A stretch of 64,000 nucleotides of DNA from Nonomuraea thailandensis (GTDB taxonomy: Bacteria; Actinomycetota; Actinomycetes; Streptosporangiales; Streptosporangiaceae). The translations under genes and the position numbers were made by a program. The notes under the pieces are model-generated. The model saw only the letters and a program-made list of their open reading frames with translations. It was not told the DNA's origin and searched no databases. Each line of letters opens with the position of its first letter. The stretch's first letter is position 1. Where the stretch lies: NCBI RefSeq assembly GCF_024172165.1, contig NZ_JAMZEB010000002.1, positions 11,363,001-11,427,000 of the forward strand, given 5' to 3'. Positions 36,299 to 45,522 of the stretch are shown piece after piece.

Positions 36299-37516
36299 TC
36301 AGCTGAGGCGCTCGATGACCATCGCCATGCCCTGGCCGCCGCCCACGCACATCGTCTCCAGGCCGATGCTCTTGTCGTGGTGCTGCAGGCTGTTGATCAG
36401 CGTCGAGGTGATCCGCGCGCCGGTCATGCCGAACGGGTGCCCGACCGCGATCGCGCCGCCGTTGACGTTGAGCCGGTCGAGGTCGATGCCCAGCTCCCGG
36501 TAGGAGGGGATCACCTGGGCCGCGAAGGCCTCGTTGATCTCCACCAGGTCGATGTCGTCGATCGCCATCCCGGCCCTGGCCAGCGCCCGCTTCGAGGCCT
36601 CCACCGGGCCCAGGCCCATGATCTCGGGCGACAGGCCGGAGACGGCGGTGGAGACGATCCGCGCCAGCGGCGTGATGCCGAGCTCGGCGGCCTTGACGTC
36701 GCTCACCACGACGACCGCCGCCGCACCGTCGTTCAGCGGGCAGCAGTTGCCGGCCGTGACGGTCCCGTCAGGGCGGAAGACGGGCTGCAGGGTGGAGACC
36801 TTCTCGTACGTGGTGCCCGCCCGCGGCCCGTCGTCCTTGGCGGCGACGGTGCCGTCGGGCAGCGTCACGGGCGTGATGTCCTTCTGCCAGAACCCGTCGG
36901 CCAGCGCCTTCTCCGCCAGGTTCTGCGAGCGCACGCCGAACTCGTCCTGCTCCTGGCGCGAGACGCCCTTGATCTGGGCCAGGTTCTCGGCCGTCTGCCC
37001 CATGGCGATGTAGACGTCGGGGATCGCGTCGTCCTCGCGCGGGTCGTGCCACGTCCTGCCGCCCTCGCCGTACGCCTTGGTGCGCTCGCGCGCCTGGAGG
37101 AAGAGCGGGTTGTGCGTGTCGGGCAGCGAGTCGGAGTTGCCCTTGGCGAAGCGTGAGACGGTCTCGACGCCCGCGGAGACGAACACGTCGCCCTCGCCGG
37201 CCTTGATGGCGTGGAAGGCCATCCTCGTGGTCTGCAGCGAGGAGGAGCAGTAGCGGGTCACCGTGGTGCCGGGCACGTTGTCGAGCCCGAGCATCACCGC
37301 GACCACCCGGGCCATGTTGAAGCCCTGCTCGCCGCCGGGCAGGCCGCAGCCCAGCATGATGTCCTCGATCGAGGCGGGGTCGAGCTGGGGCACCTTGGCC
37401 AGCGCCGCCTTGATCATCTGCACGGTCAGGTCGTCGGGGCGGATGTCCTTGAGCGACCCCTTGAAGGCTCGTCCGATCGGGGAACGCGCGGTTGCGACGA
37501 TGACTGCCTCGGGCAT
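36299..37516 (-). CDS. Acetyl-CoA C-acyltransferase (thiolase)
   Basis: A 405-residue thiolase-superfamily enzyme. The nucleophilic cysteine is in TVTRYCSSSLQTT near residue 90, NEAFAAQVIPSYR follows in the C-terminal half, then GGAIAVGHPFGMTGAR with the catalytic His, and CVGGGQGMAMVIE with the second Cys. It performs thiolytic cleavage or condensation of acyl-CoAs in fatty-acid degradation. ATG 37516 (MPEAVIVATARSPIG) is the standard start. It is monocistronic; no beta-oxidation partners adjoin it. Confidence 0.95.
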   Translation of the reverse strand: MPEAVIVATARSPIGRAFKGSLKDIRPDDLTVQMIKAALAKVPQLDPASIEDIMLGCGLPGGEQGFNMARVVAVMLGLDNVPGTTVTRYCSSSLQTTRMAFHAIKAGEGDVFVSAGVETVSRFAKGNSDSLPDTHNPLFLQARERTKAYGEGGRTWHDPREDDAIPDVYIAMGQTAENLAQIKGVSRQEQDEFGVRSQNLAEKALADGFWQKDITPVTLPDGTVAAKDDGPRAGTTYEKVSTLQPVFRPDGTVTAGNCCPLNDGAAAVVVVSDVKAAELGITPLARIVSTAVSGLSPEIMGLGPVEASKRALARAGMAIDDIDLVEINEAFAAQVIPSYRELGIDLDRLNVNGGAIAVGHPFGMTGARITSTLINSLQHHDKSIGLETMCVGGGQGMAMVIERLS

Positions 37517-37601
37517 GGCCCCTCCTTTGTCGGCGCTAATAGTAGAACTATATTCCAGTTCTTCGCGCAAGGCCCGCCGCCCCCCGGTCCTTCGGCGGGT
37601 G

Positions 37602-38951
37602 TCAGCCGTACATGCCGGGCGCCGTCGCCGCGTGGTCGTTGACGGCGTGCAGGGCGCCCTTCTCGTCGCGCCACAGGCGCCAGCCGTCCTGGCTGCCGGT
37701 GAACCAGGGCGGCGGGACCGCCACGGGGGAGACGCGCTTGCCGGTGCCCAGGTCGTACTCGCACAGGGCGGCCGTCGAGTAGAAGCCGGGAGGCTGCCCC
37801 TTCAGCGGCAGCGGCTTGGGGTCGGTGACGCAGAAGGACCAGCCGCGCTCCTCCTCCACCGGCACCGGCCTGCCGCCGGCCACGTCGAAGGCCGTGCCCT
37901 TGGCGTCGTGCTTGAGGAAGCCCAGCTTGTCCATGCGGTCGGGGAAGGCCAGCCACCAGCCGGAGCCAGGCACGTCGGTGGAGCTGATCTGCCCGACCAC
38001 CCGCCCGCTGGCCGGGTCGAGCCGGGCGAACCCGCCGTAGACGCCCTGCCCGTCGACCGGCCGGACGATCGGCGCGAAGCCGGGGGAGCCGCTCGGATAG
38101 ACGCGTACGACCGAGGGCCGCATCCAGTTGATCGTGCCGTCGGCGATGCTGACGGAGAACAGGCCGAAGGTGGAGACCTTCTTGCTCCGCGGGTTCGTGT
38201 ACGGGGCGACGTACCCGACCAGGTCGTCACCCGTCGCGCCGAACGCCCACCCGCCCGACAGGTCGATCCCCGGCCCGAGCGCCTGCTCGATCGGCTGCTG
38301 CCACTGCAGCTTGCCGGTCCTGACCTCGTACGACTCCACCATGGGGTTGGCGGCCAGCCTGAGCAGCACGACCCGGCCCTGATCCGACCACTCCACCTCG
38401 GAGATGCCGGGCAGCTTCCACAACTGCTTGCCGGTCGCCGGGTCGAGCACCACCATGCGGGCCTTGGCCAGGGCGGTGTGCTCGGACAGGCAGACGTACG
38501 GCCCGCAGCGCTGCGGCCCGAACGTCGAGTGGACCGGCCGTGTCCACTTCTGCGCCCCCGAGTGGGCGTCGCGGGCGACGAGCGTGGCGCTCCACCTGCC
38601 CTTCTTGGCGGGGTCGAGCGCGACCACCACGCCCTGCCGGCCGGGCGTCTCCACGATCGCGGGAGCGGAGACGCCCATGCCGGGCAGGCGGCCGGCCATG
38701 GTGGCGGGATAGGCCCACAGACGCCTGCCGTCGCGCAGGTTGACGGCGACCGTCTCCAGGGCGCCGTCGGGCCTCATGGAGGTGACGGCGACGACCCCGC
38801 CCGCCACCGCCATCCGGCTGACGGCGTTGACCTGGGTGTTGTGCCAGGTCGGGAACTTCGAGGTGGCCGCGTCACTGCCGGAGCAGGCGGTGGCGGCGAG
38901 GGTTCCGGCGAGAGCGATGGACGTTTTCCAGAGGGGCCGGAGCACGGGCAA
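37602..38951 (-). CDS. PQQ-type beta-propeller lipoprotein
   Basis: About 449 residues. The signal peptide ends in lipobox ATAC, so the protein is anchored on the outer face of the membrane. It carries repeated blade motifs such as NLRDGRRLWAYP, DAHSGAQKWTRP, DPATGKQLWKLPG, EVRTGKLQWQQP and DPASGRVVGQI, each the G-x-x-x-W pattern of PQQ-like propellers. TTG 38951 with GGAG upstream is the likely start. No enzyme motif is visible; it may be a scaffold or sensor. It lies upstream of nothing co-directional in close contact. Confidence 0.85.
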   Translation of the reverse strand: MPVLRPLWKTSIALAGTLAATACSGSDAATSKFPTWHNTQVNAVSRMAVAGGVVAVTSMRPDGALETVAVNLRDGRRLWAYPATMAGRLPGMGVSAPAIVETPGRQGVVVALDPAKKGRWSATLVARDAHSGAQKWTRPVHSTFGPQRCGPYVCLSEHTALAKARMVVLDPATGKQLWKLPGISEVEWSDQGRVVLLRLAANPMVESYEVRTGKLQWQQPIEQALGPGIDLSGGWAFGATGDDLVGYVAPYTNPRSKKVSTFGLFSVSIADGTINWMRPSVVRVYPSGSPGFAPIVRPVDGQGVYGGFARLDPASGRVVGQISSTDVPGSGWWLAFPDRMDKLGFLKHDAKGTAFDVAGGRPVPVEEERGWSFCVTDPKPLPLKGQPPGFYSTAALCEYDLGTGKRVSPVAVPPPWFTGSQDGWRLWRDEKGALHAVNDHAATAPGMYG

Positions 38952-39020
38952 TTCACTCCAAAGAGAATGGGGGAGTGACGGCCCGGGCGCGGTGAGTGAC
39001 CGGCTGGAGGCGTGCGGCCG

Positions 39021-40007
39021 TCAGGTGGTGTCGTTGACTGCCTCGCCGAGTCGCCGGCGGAACAACGTCGCCCACTTCCCGTGCAGGCCCGTCGCCCGCC
39101 CGTCGACCCGGGTCGCGGTGACCTCGGTGCCGGGCTCCTCCGCGGCCGTGGCCGCCGCGAGGTAGATCGGTTGCAGAGCTTCGCCGCGTGCGGGCCGCGG
39201 CTCAGGCCACAGCCCCAACGCAGCGCACACCGACGGTAGCACCGCGTAAGCGGCCTGCGCGTAACCTCGGTCAGATGGATGGAAACGATCGGGTCCGAAC
39301 ATTTCTGTCGGATTTGTAGCGAACTCCGGGCCCAGGACGTCGGCGAACGCCACCGTACGGCCGCCCGCGTCCACCACCGCCACCGTCTGCGCCGCCGCGA
39401 GCTGCCGGCTCCACCGCCGCGTCACCCAGCGCAGCGGCTGCGCGATGGGCCGCACGGTGCCGAGGTCGGGGCAGGTGCCCACGATCACCTCGGCGCCCGC
39501 GTCCCGCAGCCGCCGCACGGCCTTGGTCAGATGCCGCACGGCGATGGCCGGCGGCGTCTGCGTGATGATGTCGTTGGCGCCCACGAAGATCACCGCCACG
39601 TCGGCCTCCATCGCGAGCGCCAGGTCCACCTGCTCCGGCAGGTCCGCCGAAGGGGCCCCGGACTTGCCCGCGACGACCAGCCGCACCGGCCGCTCGGCGA
39701 CGGCGGCCAGGCCGTTGGCCAGCAGCACGGCGGGGGTCTTGGCGGGGTCGGTCACGCCCAGGCCCACGGAGGTGGAGTCGCCGAGCATGGCCATCTTGAT
39801 CGGCTCGCCGGGGAACTCGCCGTACACGCCGTCGGAGGGCGGCCCGTCGAGGCCGTGGGGTTGGCCGATGGCCTTGCGGGCGAGCAGGCCCTCGGCGATC
39901 AGCAGGCCGTACGCCGTGGCTCCCAGAGCCGTCAGCCCGCCGCCTCCGAGCGCCGCCGCTGTAGCGATCCTCCGCGCCGCGCGCGCCATGCCAGCTGCCC
40001 AGACCAC
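39021..40007 (-). CDS. SGNH/GDSL family hydrolase
   Basis: A 328-residue protein. An N-terminal hydrophobic stretch (residues 8-35) anchors or exports it. The SGNH blocks are visible: MAMLGDSTSVGLG (block I serine), GKSGAPSADL (block II), VGANDIITQTPP (block III) and DRFHPSDRGYAQ (block V Asp/His). It is a lipase/acylesterase-type hydrolase with unknown substrate. GTG 40007 follows AGGAGG by about eight bases. It diverges from the cystathionine beta-synthase gene. Confidence 0.92.
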   Translation of the reverse strand: MVWAAGMARAARRIATAAALGGGGLTALGATAYGLLIAEGLLARKAIGQPHGLDGPPSDGVYGEFPGEPIKMAMLGDSTSVGLGVTDPAKTPAVLLANGLAAVAERPVRLVVAGKSGAPSADLPEQVDLALAMEADVAVIFVGANDIITQTPPAIAVRHLTKAVRRLRDAGAEVIVGTCPDLGTVRPIAQPLRWVTRRWSRQLAAAQTVAVVDAGGRTVAFADVLGPEFATNPTEMFGPDRFHPSDRGYAQAAYAVLPSVCAALGLWPEPRPARGEALQPIYLAAATAAEEPGTEVTATRVDGRATGLHGKWATLFRRRLGEAVNDTT

Positions 40008-40134
40008 GTACGTGCCTCCTCGGTCCAACTCGGCGGTAGCGTTTGCTTGATAACTAGCCGAGGGCCTGCCACCCCCACTGGATCTCGGCCGTTGGCAAGC
40101 TGATCAAGCTTCGGTGAAGAAGGTGAACACCTCG

Positions 40135-41505
<1,371 letters not shown>

Positions 41506-41507
41506 CG

Positions 41508-42680
41508 TCAAGGGGCGGGGAACTCGGCCACGACTTCCCACGAGCCCTGCTGGGACGGGCCGGCGTAGAGCCGGCCGCCCAGCGCCTCCACCCGCTCGGC
41601 CATCCCGACCAGCCCGAACCCGCCGCCCAGCCGTGACACCCGCGGGTCGGAGCCGGATCCGAAGTTGCGCACCCGCAACACCACGACCCGCTCGTGGCGG
41701 CGCAGGTCCGCCTCCACCCAGGCCGTGCGGGCGGCGTGCTTGCGGATGTTCGTCAGCGCCTCCTGCAGCACCCGGTGCAGGGTGGTCATGACCTCGGGCG
41801 GCAGCGTGCGGTCGTCGAGGCCGGCGCCGATCTCGAACGCCACCTTGGGCCCGTCGGCCGAGAAGCGGTCGGCCAGCATCCGCAGGTCGGCCAGCGAGCT
41901 GCCCGGCGTGCGGTCCGCGCCGTCCTCCGTGCGCAGCACCGCGACCATGCGGCGCATCGAGGTCAGCGCGTCCGAGCCCGCGGTGGCGATCGCGTCCAGG
42001 GCGGGCGCCACCGCCTCCGGCCTGCTCTCGGCGACCGTGCGGGCGGCCTGGGCCTGCACGACGATGCCGGTGATGTGGTGGGCGACCAGGTCGTGCAGCT
42101 CCCTGGCCAGCTCCAGGCGCTCGGCGCGCCGTACCGAGTGCACGGCCTCCCTGCGGCGCTCCTGCTGGAAACGCAGGTAGGCGCCGATGCCGGCGGCCGT
42201 CGACCAGCTCGCGAACAGCAGGAACGCGAACGCCAGCCCCGAGCTCTGGTAGTCGCGCCCGCTGGCCTCGCTCATCAGCACGATCAGCCCCGCGCACGCC
42301 AGCACGGCCGCCCGGCGGATCGGCTCGACGTGCCGCAGCACCCCGATGATCAGGATGAGCAGCGAGCCCGTCTCCGCCATGCCCGGCGCGGAGTCGAAGC
42401 CGGACCAGCCGGCCAGCAGCGAGGTGCCGAACGACAGGGCCGCCATGAGGGCGAACCCCTCGACCCGGTACCTGCGGCGCAGCACCACGGCCGCGATGCC
42501 CGACACGCTGCAGGCCAGCACCAGCCACTGGACGCCGCCGACCACGCCGGCCAGCACGAGGTCGAGGAGCAGCAGCATGCCGAGCCAGCCGTACATGGCG
42601 ATCTCGCTCAGCCGGCGTAGCCAGTACACGATGCGCTTCGAATCCCCCACGGCGTCGAGCCTAAGCCGGAAGTCGGACAT
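41508..42680 (-). CDS. NarL-family sensor histidine kinase (no adjacent regulator)
   Basis: A 390-residue membrane kinase. Residues 30-165 hold five or six hydrophobic segments with no large extracellular loop. The dimerisation H-box is LARELHDLVAHHITGIVVQAQAAR near residue 195, and the ATPase domain contains LQEALTNIRKHA and GGGFGLVGMAERV. This is HPK7/NarX-like. No response-regulator gene lies on either side, so its partner must be elsewhere. It converges with the cystathionine beta-synthase gene, with 2 bases between the stops. Confidence 0.93.
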   Translation of the reverse strand: MSDFRLRLDAVGDSKRIVYWLRRLSEIAMYGWLGMLLLLDLVLAGVVGGVQWLVLACSVSGIAAVVLRRRYRVEGFALMAALSFGTSLLAGWSGFDSAPGMAETGSLLILIIGVLRHVEPIRRAAVLACAGLIVLMSEASGRDYQSSGLAFAFLLFASWSTAAGIGAYLRFQQERRREAVHSVRRAERLELARELHDLVAHHITGIVVQAQAARTVAESRPEAVAPALDAIATAGSDALTSMRRMVAVLRTEDGADRTPGSSLADLRMLADRFSADGPKVAFEIGAGLDDRTLPPEVMTTLHRVLQEALTNIRKHAARTAWVEADLRRHERVVVLRVRNFGSGSDPRVSRLGGGFGLVGMAERVEALGGRLYAGPSQQGSWEVVAEFPAP

Positions 42681-42787
42681 CTCGTATCAACCGTTCGGCC
42701 GAGAGGGGCCGGCGGAGACCAGCCCTTCAGCGGAGGCGCCGGGCGGGGGGTGTCAACGATGCTGGAGGTGTCGGAAGGGGAGAAGAC

Positions 42788-42982
42788 ATGGTTGCCATCG
42801 GGTTCGCGTTGCTGGGTGTCGGGCTGGTCGTGGGCGTGCTGCTCGCGCTGGCCGACCCGGTGCTGCTCTCCCGCATCAACGGGGAGCGGGCGGAGGGCGG
42901 CAGCGGCCGGTTCGTCAAGGCGGACGTGATCCGGCTCCCGTCCAGGTCGGACGGGGACCGTCACGAGCCCAGGGCAGCCTGA
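42788..42982 (+). CDS. Small membrane protein
   Basis: A 64-residue protein with one N-terminal membrane helix (AIGFALLGVGLVVGVLLALA) and a hydrophilic tail (DPVLLSRINGERAEGGSGRF). The ATG is preceded by GGAAGGGGAG, a strong ribosome-binding site. Not recognised; it may be a single-pass accessory protein. It sits divergently from the histidine kinase gene, 107 bases away. Confidence 0.6.
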   Translation: MVAIGFALLGVGLVVGVLLALADPVLLSRINGERAEGGSGRFVKADVIRLPSRSDGDRHEPRAA

Positions 42983-43053
42983 GCAGGCCCGGCTCGCGCG
43001 GGCATGGTGCGCGAGCCCGCACGGGGGTCTCGTGGGGACGGGCTCCCGTGAGC

Positions 43054-43087
43054 GGCCCGCGATCCGGAGGGGACCGGATCGCGGGCC
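43054..43087. repeat. 14-bp inverted repeat upstream of metB-like gene
   Basis: Perfect 14-base arms (43054-43067, 43074-43087) with a 6-base loop. It may terminate the small-membrane-protein transcript. Its right arm is the first part of the 33-bp tandem repeat. Confidence 0.7.
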
Positions 43088-43204
43088 GTCCGCCTTTTCG
43101 GAGGGGCCGGATCGCGGGCCGTCCGCGCTTTCGGCGGAGCCGGATCGCGGGCCGTGCGCGTTTGCGGGTGGGCCGGATTGCGGGTCGTCCGCTCGGCGGC
43201 GGCC
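43073..43204. repeat. Four tandem copies of a 33-bp GC-rich repeat
   Basis: Units at 43073, 43106, 43139 and 43172 share the core CCGGATCGCGGGCCGTSCGC, diverging toward the last copy. The array ends 15 bases before the cystathionine gamma-synthase ATG, so it occupies the whole 5' region of that gene. Confidence 0.85.
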
Positions 43205-43219
43205 TGTAACGTGACCTGT

Positions 43220-44359
43220 ATGAGCAACGGTTTTGAAACTCTGGCCATCCACGCAGGTCAGGAGCCTGACCCGCTGACCGGCGCGGTCGTGCCGCCGATC
43301 TACGCCACGTCCACCTACAAGCAGGACGGCGTGGGCGGCCTGCGTTCCGGATATGAGTACAGCCGCTCGGCCAACCCCACCAGGACCGCGCTCGAATCCG
43401 CGCTGGCCGCCGTGGAGGGCGGGGCGCGGGGGCTGGCGTTCGCGTCGGGGCTGGCCGCCGAGGACACGCTGCTGCGCACGGTGTGCAAGCCGCAGGACCA
43501 CGTGATCATCCCGAACGACGCGTACGGCGGCACCTACCGGCTCTTCGCCAAGGTGCACGAGCGCTGGGACCTGCACTACGACCCCGTGCCGCTGCACGAC
43601 CTCGACGCCGTGGCCGCGGCCATGACGCAGAAGACGAAGGTCGTCTGGGTCGAGACGCCCACCAACCCGCTGCTCGGCATCGCCGACATCGCGGCGCTGG
43701 CGCAGCTCGCCCACGACAACGGGTCACTGCTGGTCGTGGACAACACGTTCGCCTCGCCGTACCTGCAGCAGCCCCTCGCCCTGGGCGCCGACGTGGTCGT
43801 GCACTCGACCACCAAGTACGTCGGCGGGCACTCCGACGTGGTGGGCGGCGCGCTGGTCGCCGCCGACGCCGGGCTGGGGGAGGAGCTGACCTACCACCAG
43901 AACGCGATGGGGGCGGTGGCCGGGCCGTTCGACGCGTGGCTGACGCTGCGGGGGCTCAAGACGCTCGGCGTCCGCATGGACCGCCACTGCGACAACGCCG
44001 AACGCGTCGTCGACCTGCTGCTCGCCCACCCGCGCGTCACCGACGTGCTCTACCCCGGGCTGCCCGAGCACCCCGGGCACGAGGTGGCGGCCAAGCAGAT
44101 GCGCAGGTTCGGCGGCATGGTGTCGTTCCGCGTCGCCGGGGGCGAGGCGGAGGCGGTCGCGGTGTGCGACAGGACCGAGTTGTTCACGCTCGGCGAGTCG
44201 CTCGGCGGGGTCGAGTCGCTCATCGAGCACCCGGGCAGGATGACGCACGCCTCGGCGGCGGGCTCTCCGCTGGAGGTGCCCGCCGACCTGGTGCGGCTCT
44301 CCGTCGGCATCGAGACCGTCGACGACCTGCTCGCCGACCTCACCCGGGCACTGGGCTGA
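43220..44359 (+). CDS. metB: Cystathionine gamma-synthase (MetB-like)
   Basis: The 379-residue Cys/Met-metabolism PLP enzyme has the sequence ETLAIHAGQEPDPLTGAVV at the start, YSRSANPTRTALE, and VVHSTTKYVGGHSDVVGG with the PLP lysine near residue 200. It makes cystathionine from an O-acylhomoserine and cysteine; distinguishing it from cystathionine gamma-lyase by sequence alone is uncertain. The ATG follows directly after the tandem 33-bp repeat and no normal purine-rich site is evident. With the nearby cystathionine beta-synthase it forms a transsulfuration pair. Confidence 0.9.
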   Translation: MSNGFETLAIHAGQEPDPLTGAVVPPIYATSTYKQDGVGGLRSGYEYSRSANPTRTALESALAAVEGGARGLAFASGLAAEDTLLRTVCKPQDHVIIPNDAYGGTYRLFAKVHERWDLHYDPVPLHDLDAVAAAMTQKTKVVWVETPTNPLLGIADIAALAQLAHDNGSLLVVDNTFASPYLQQPLALGADVVVHSTTKYVGGHSDVVGGALVAADAGLGEELTYHQNAMGAVAGPFDAWLTLRGLKTLGVRMDRHCDNAERVVDLLLAHPRVTDVLYPGLPEHPGHEVAAKQMRRFGGMVSFRVAGGEAEAVAVCDRTELFTLGESLGGVESLIEHPGRMTHASAAGSPLEVPADLVRLSVGIETVDDLLADLTRALG

Positions 44360-44366
44360 GCCCTGC

Positions 44367-44801
44367 CTACTCCGGAACGACCATCAGGAACAGGATCACC
44401 AGCCAGATCACGGACAGCAGCCCGCTGATCGCGGCGATCCGCCCGTTCTGCACCTTGGCGTCGTCGTCGTCGGCGCTCTCGCTCGAGAGCGCCTGCACGG
44501 CGGTGCGCAGATCCCGGTCGATGATCACGAGCATGACGGCGGCCACGATGAACAACGTCATCGACGCCGTCATGTACCACCGCCCGAGCAGCCCGTCGCC
44601 GAGCACGATGCCGAGCACCAGCCCGAACACGAACACACCCAGGCTCCCGAGGCTGTAGATCCTCGTGATGCGCTGGATGAACTGCAGCGCGGGCACGTTC
44701 TTGGTGCGGATGGCGCGCGGCGCGGACATCGTCGCGGCGGTCACCGGCCCGATCGTGAAGATCGCGAAGCCGATGTGCAGCCAGAGAAGCAGGGACGGCA
44801 T
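44367..44801 (-). CDS. DUF2269-type membrane protein
   Basis: A 144-residue membrane protein with four helices (LLLWLHIGFAIFTIGPVTAA, GSLGVFVFGLVLGIVLG, MTLFIVAAVMLVIID, SGLLSVIWLVILFLMVV). The layout and L-W-x-H-I motif at the start match the predicted integral membrane DUF2269 group. Function unknown. It lies 10 bases behind a tiny membrane-protein gene, in the same direction. Confidence 0.75.
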   Translation of the reverse strand: MPSLLLWLHIGFAIFTIGPVTAATMSAPRAIRTKNVPALQFIQRITRIYSLGSLGVFVFGLVLGIVLGDGLLGRWYMTASMTLFIVAAVMLVIIDRDLRTAVQALSSESADDDDAKVQNGRIAAISGLLSVIWLVILFLMVVPE

Positions 44802-44811
44802 GGCAGAGAGA

Positions 44812-44937
44812 CTAGTCCCCGGCGATCTCGCCGGGGGACTCGACACTCTCTTTGCCGTCCGCAGAACAGCGCATGCACAGCTCCGTGGTCGCCACCGCGA
44901 CGACCATCAGCACCAAGAGGAGAACCGTGGCAATCAT
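44812..44937 (-). CDS. 41-residue single-pass membrane peptide
   Basis: An ATG with AGGAGGGG six bases upstream opens a 41-codon frame with one hydrophobic helix (TVLLLVLMVVAVATTELC) and a short acidic tail (GKESVESPGEIAG). The strong ribosome-binding site and the downstream DUF2269 gene 10 bases later support a real gene. Not recognised. Confidence 0.55.
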   Translation of the reverse strand: MIATVLLLVLMVVAVATTELCMRCSADGKESVESPGEIAGD

Positions 44938-44959
44938 GGGAACCCCTCCTTCCCCGAGT

Positions 44960-44995
44960 CGGACGTAAATATCGTCCGTAATGACTAGACGGACG
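44960..44995. promoter_or_regulatory. Triple CGGACG half-sites in a divergent promoter region
   Basis: CGGACG (44960-44965), CGTCCG (44973-44978) and CGGACG (44990-44995) lie between the small membrane-protein gene (minus) and the 45077 gene (plus). The first two form an inverted repeat. Regulator unknown. Confidence 0.4.
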
Positions 44996-45076
44996 TGCAA
45001 CGGAATAAGTTCGTCGCGGGTATCGTTGCGTACCGCCGTTTTTTCCTTACCGTTTGGGCACAAGGAGGTGCCGACC

Positions 45077-45490
45077 GTGGCCGTCAGGCACGTCGAGCCG
45101 TACACCGACGAGTGGCTTCAGCAGCCGGTCAGCTATGTCCAGCAGGTCGTCGACCTGCTCGGGGCTGAAGTCGCGGACTGGTGGGAAGGCCCGTGCGATC
45201 CCAGGGACGCCACGGTGAGGCTCACCGACGACACGGCGCTGGTGTGGGACGAGGAGAGCGGCTGGCGCCTGGGCGCCTTCGTCTCCGGCGACCGCGGCCG
45301 GCACACGGAGCTGTCCGGCATCCGCTACCTGGGGCACGGCCTGCTGCCCCGGCCCGAACGGGTTCCCCCGGCTCTGCGGGACGCGCGGGCCGGTGTGGGG
45401 GCCAGCTCGGCGTGGCGGCCCTGCTATCGCTCCCACCGCAACTGCCGTGACGGCTTCGACGTCGCCCTCGACTTCTACGCCCTCGCCTGA
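45077..45490 (+). CDS. Hypothetical actinobacterial protein (DUF6292-like)
   Basis: A 137-residue soluble protein. VSYVQQVVDLLGAEVADWWEGPCDPRDATVRL and WDEESGWRLGAFVSGDRG recall the DUF6292 pattern of actinomycetes, which I recall only loosely. The C-terminus carries ACYRSHRNCRDG-like Cys/His/Arg residues. GTG 45077 has AAGGAGG ten bases upstream. It may be controlled by the CGGACG sites at 44960-44995. Function unknown. Confidence 0.6.
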   Translation: MAVRHVEPYTDEWLQQPVSYVQQVVDLLGAEVADWWEGPCDPRDATVRLTDDTALVWDEESGWRLGAFVSGDRGRHTELSGIRYLGHGLLPRPERVPPALRDARAGVGASSAWRPCYRSHRNCRDGFDVALDFYALA

Positions 45491-45522
45491 ACCTGTCTCG
45501 CGCGCCCCGTGCAGCGCCCTGG

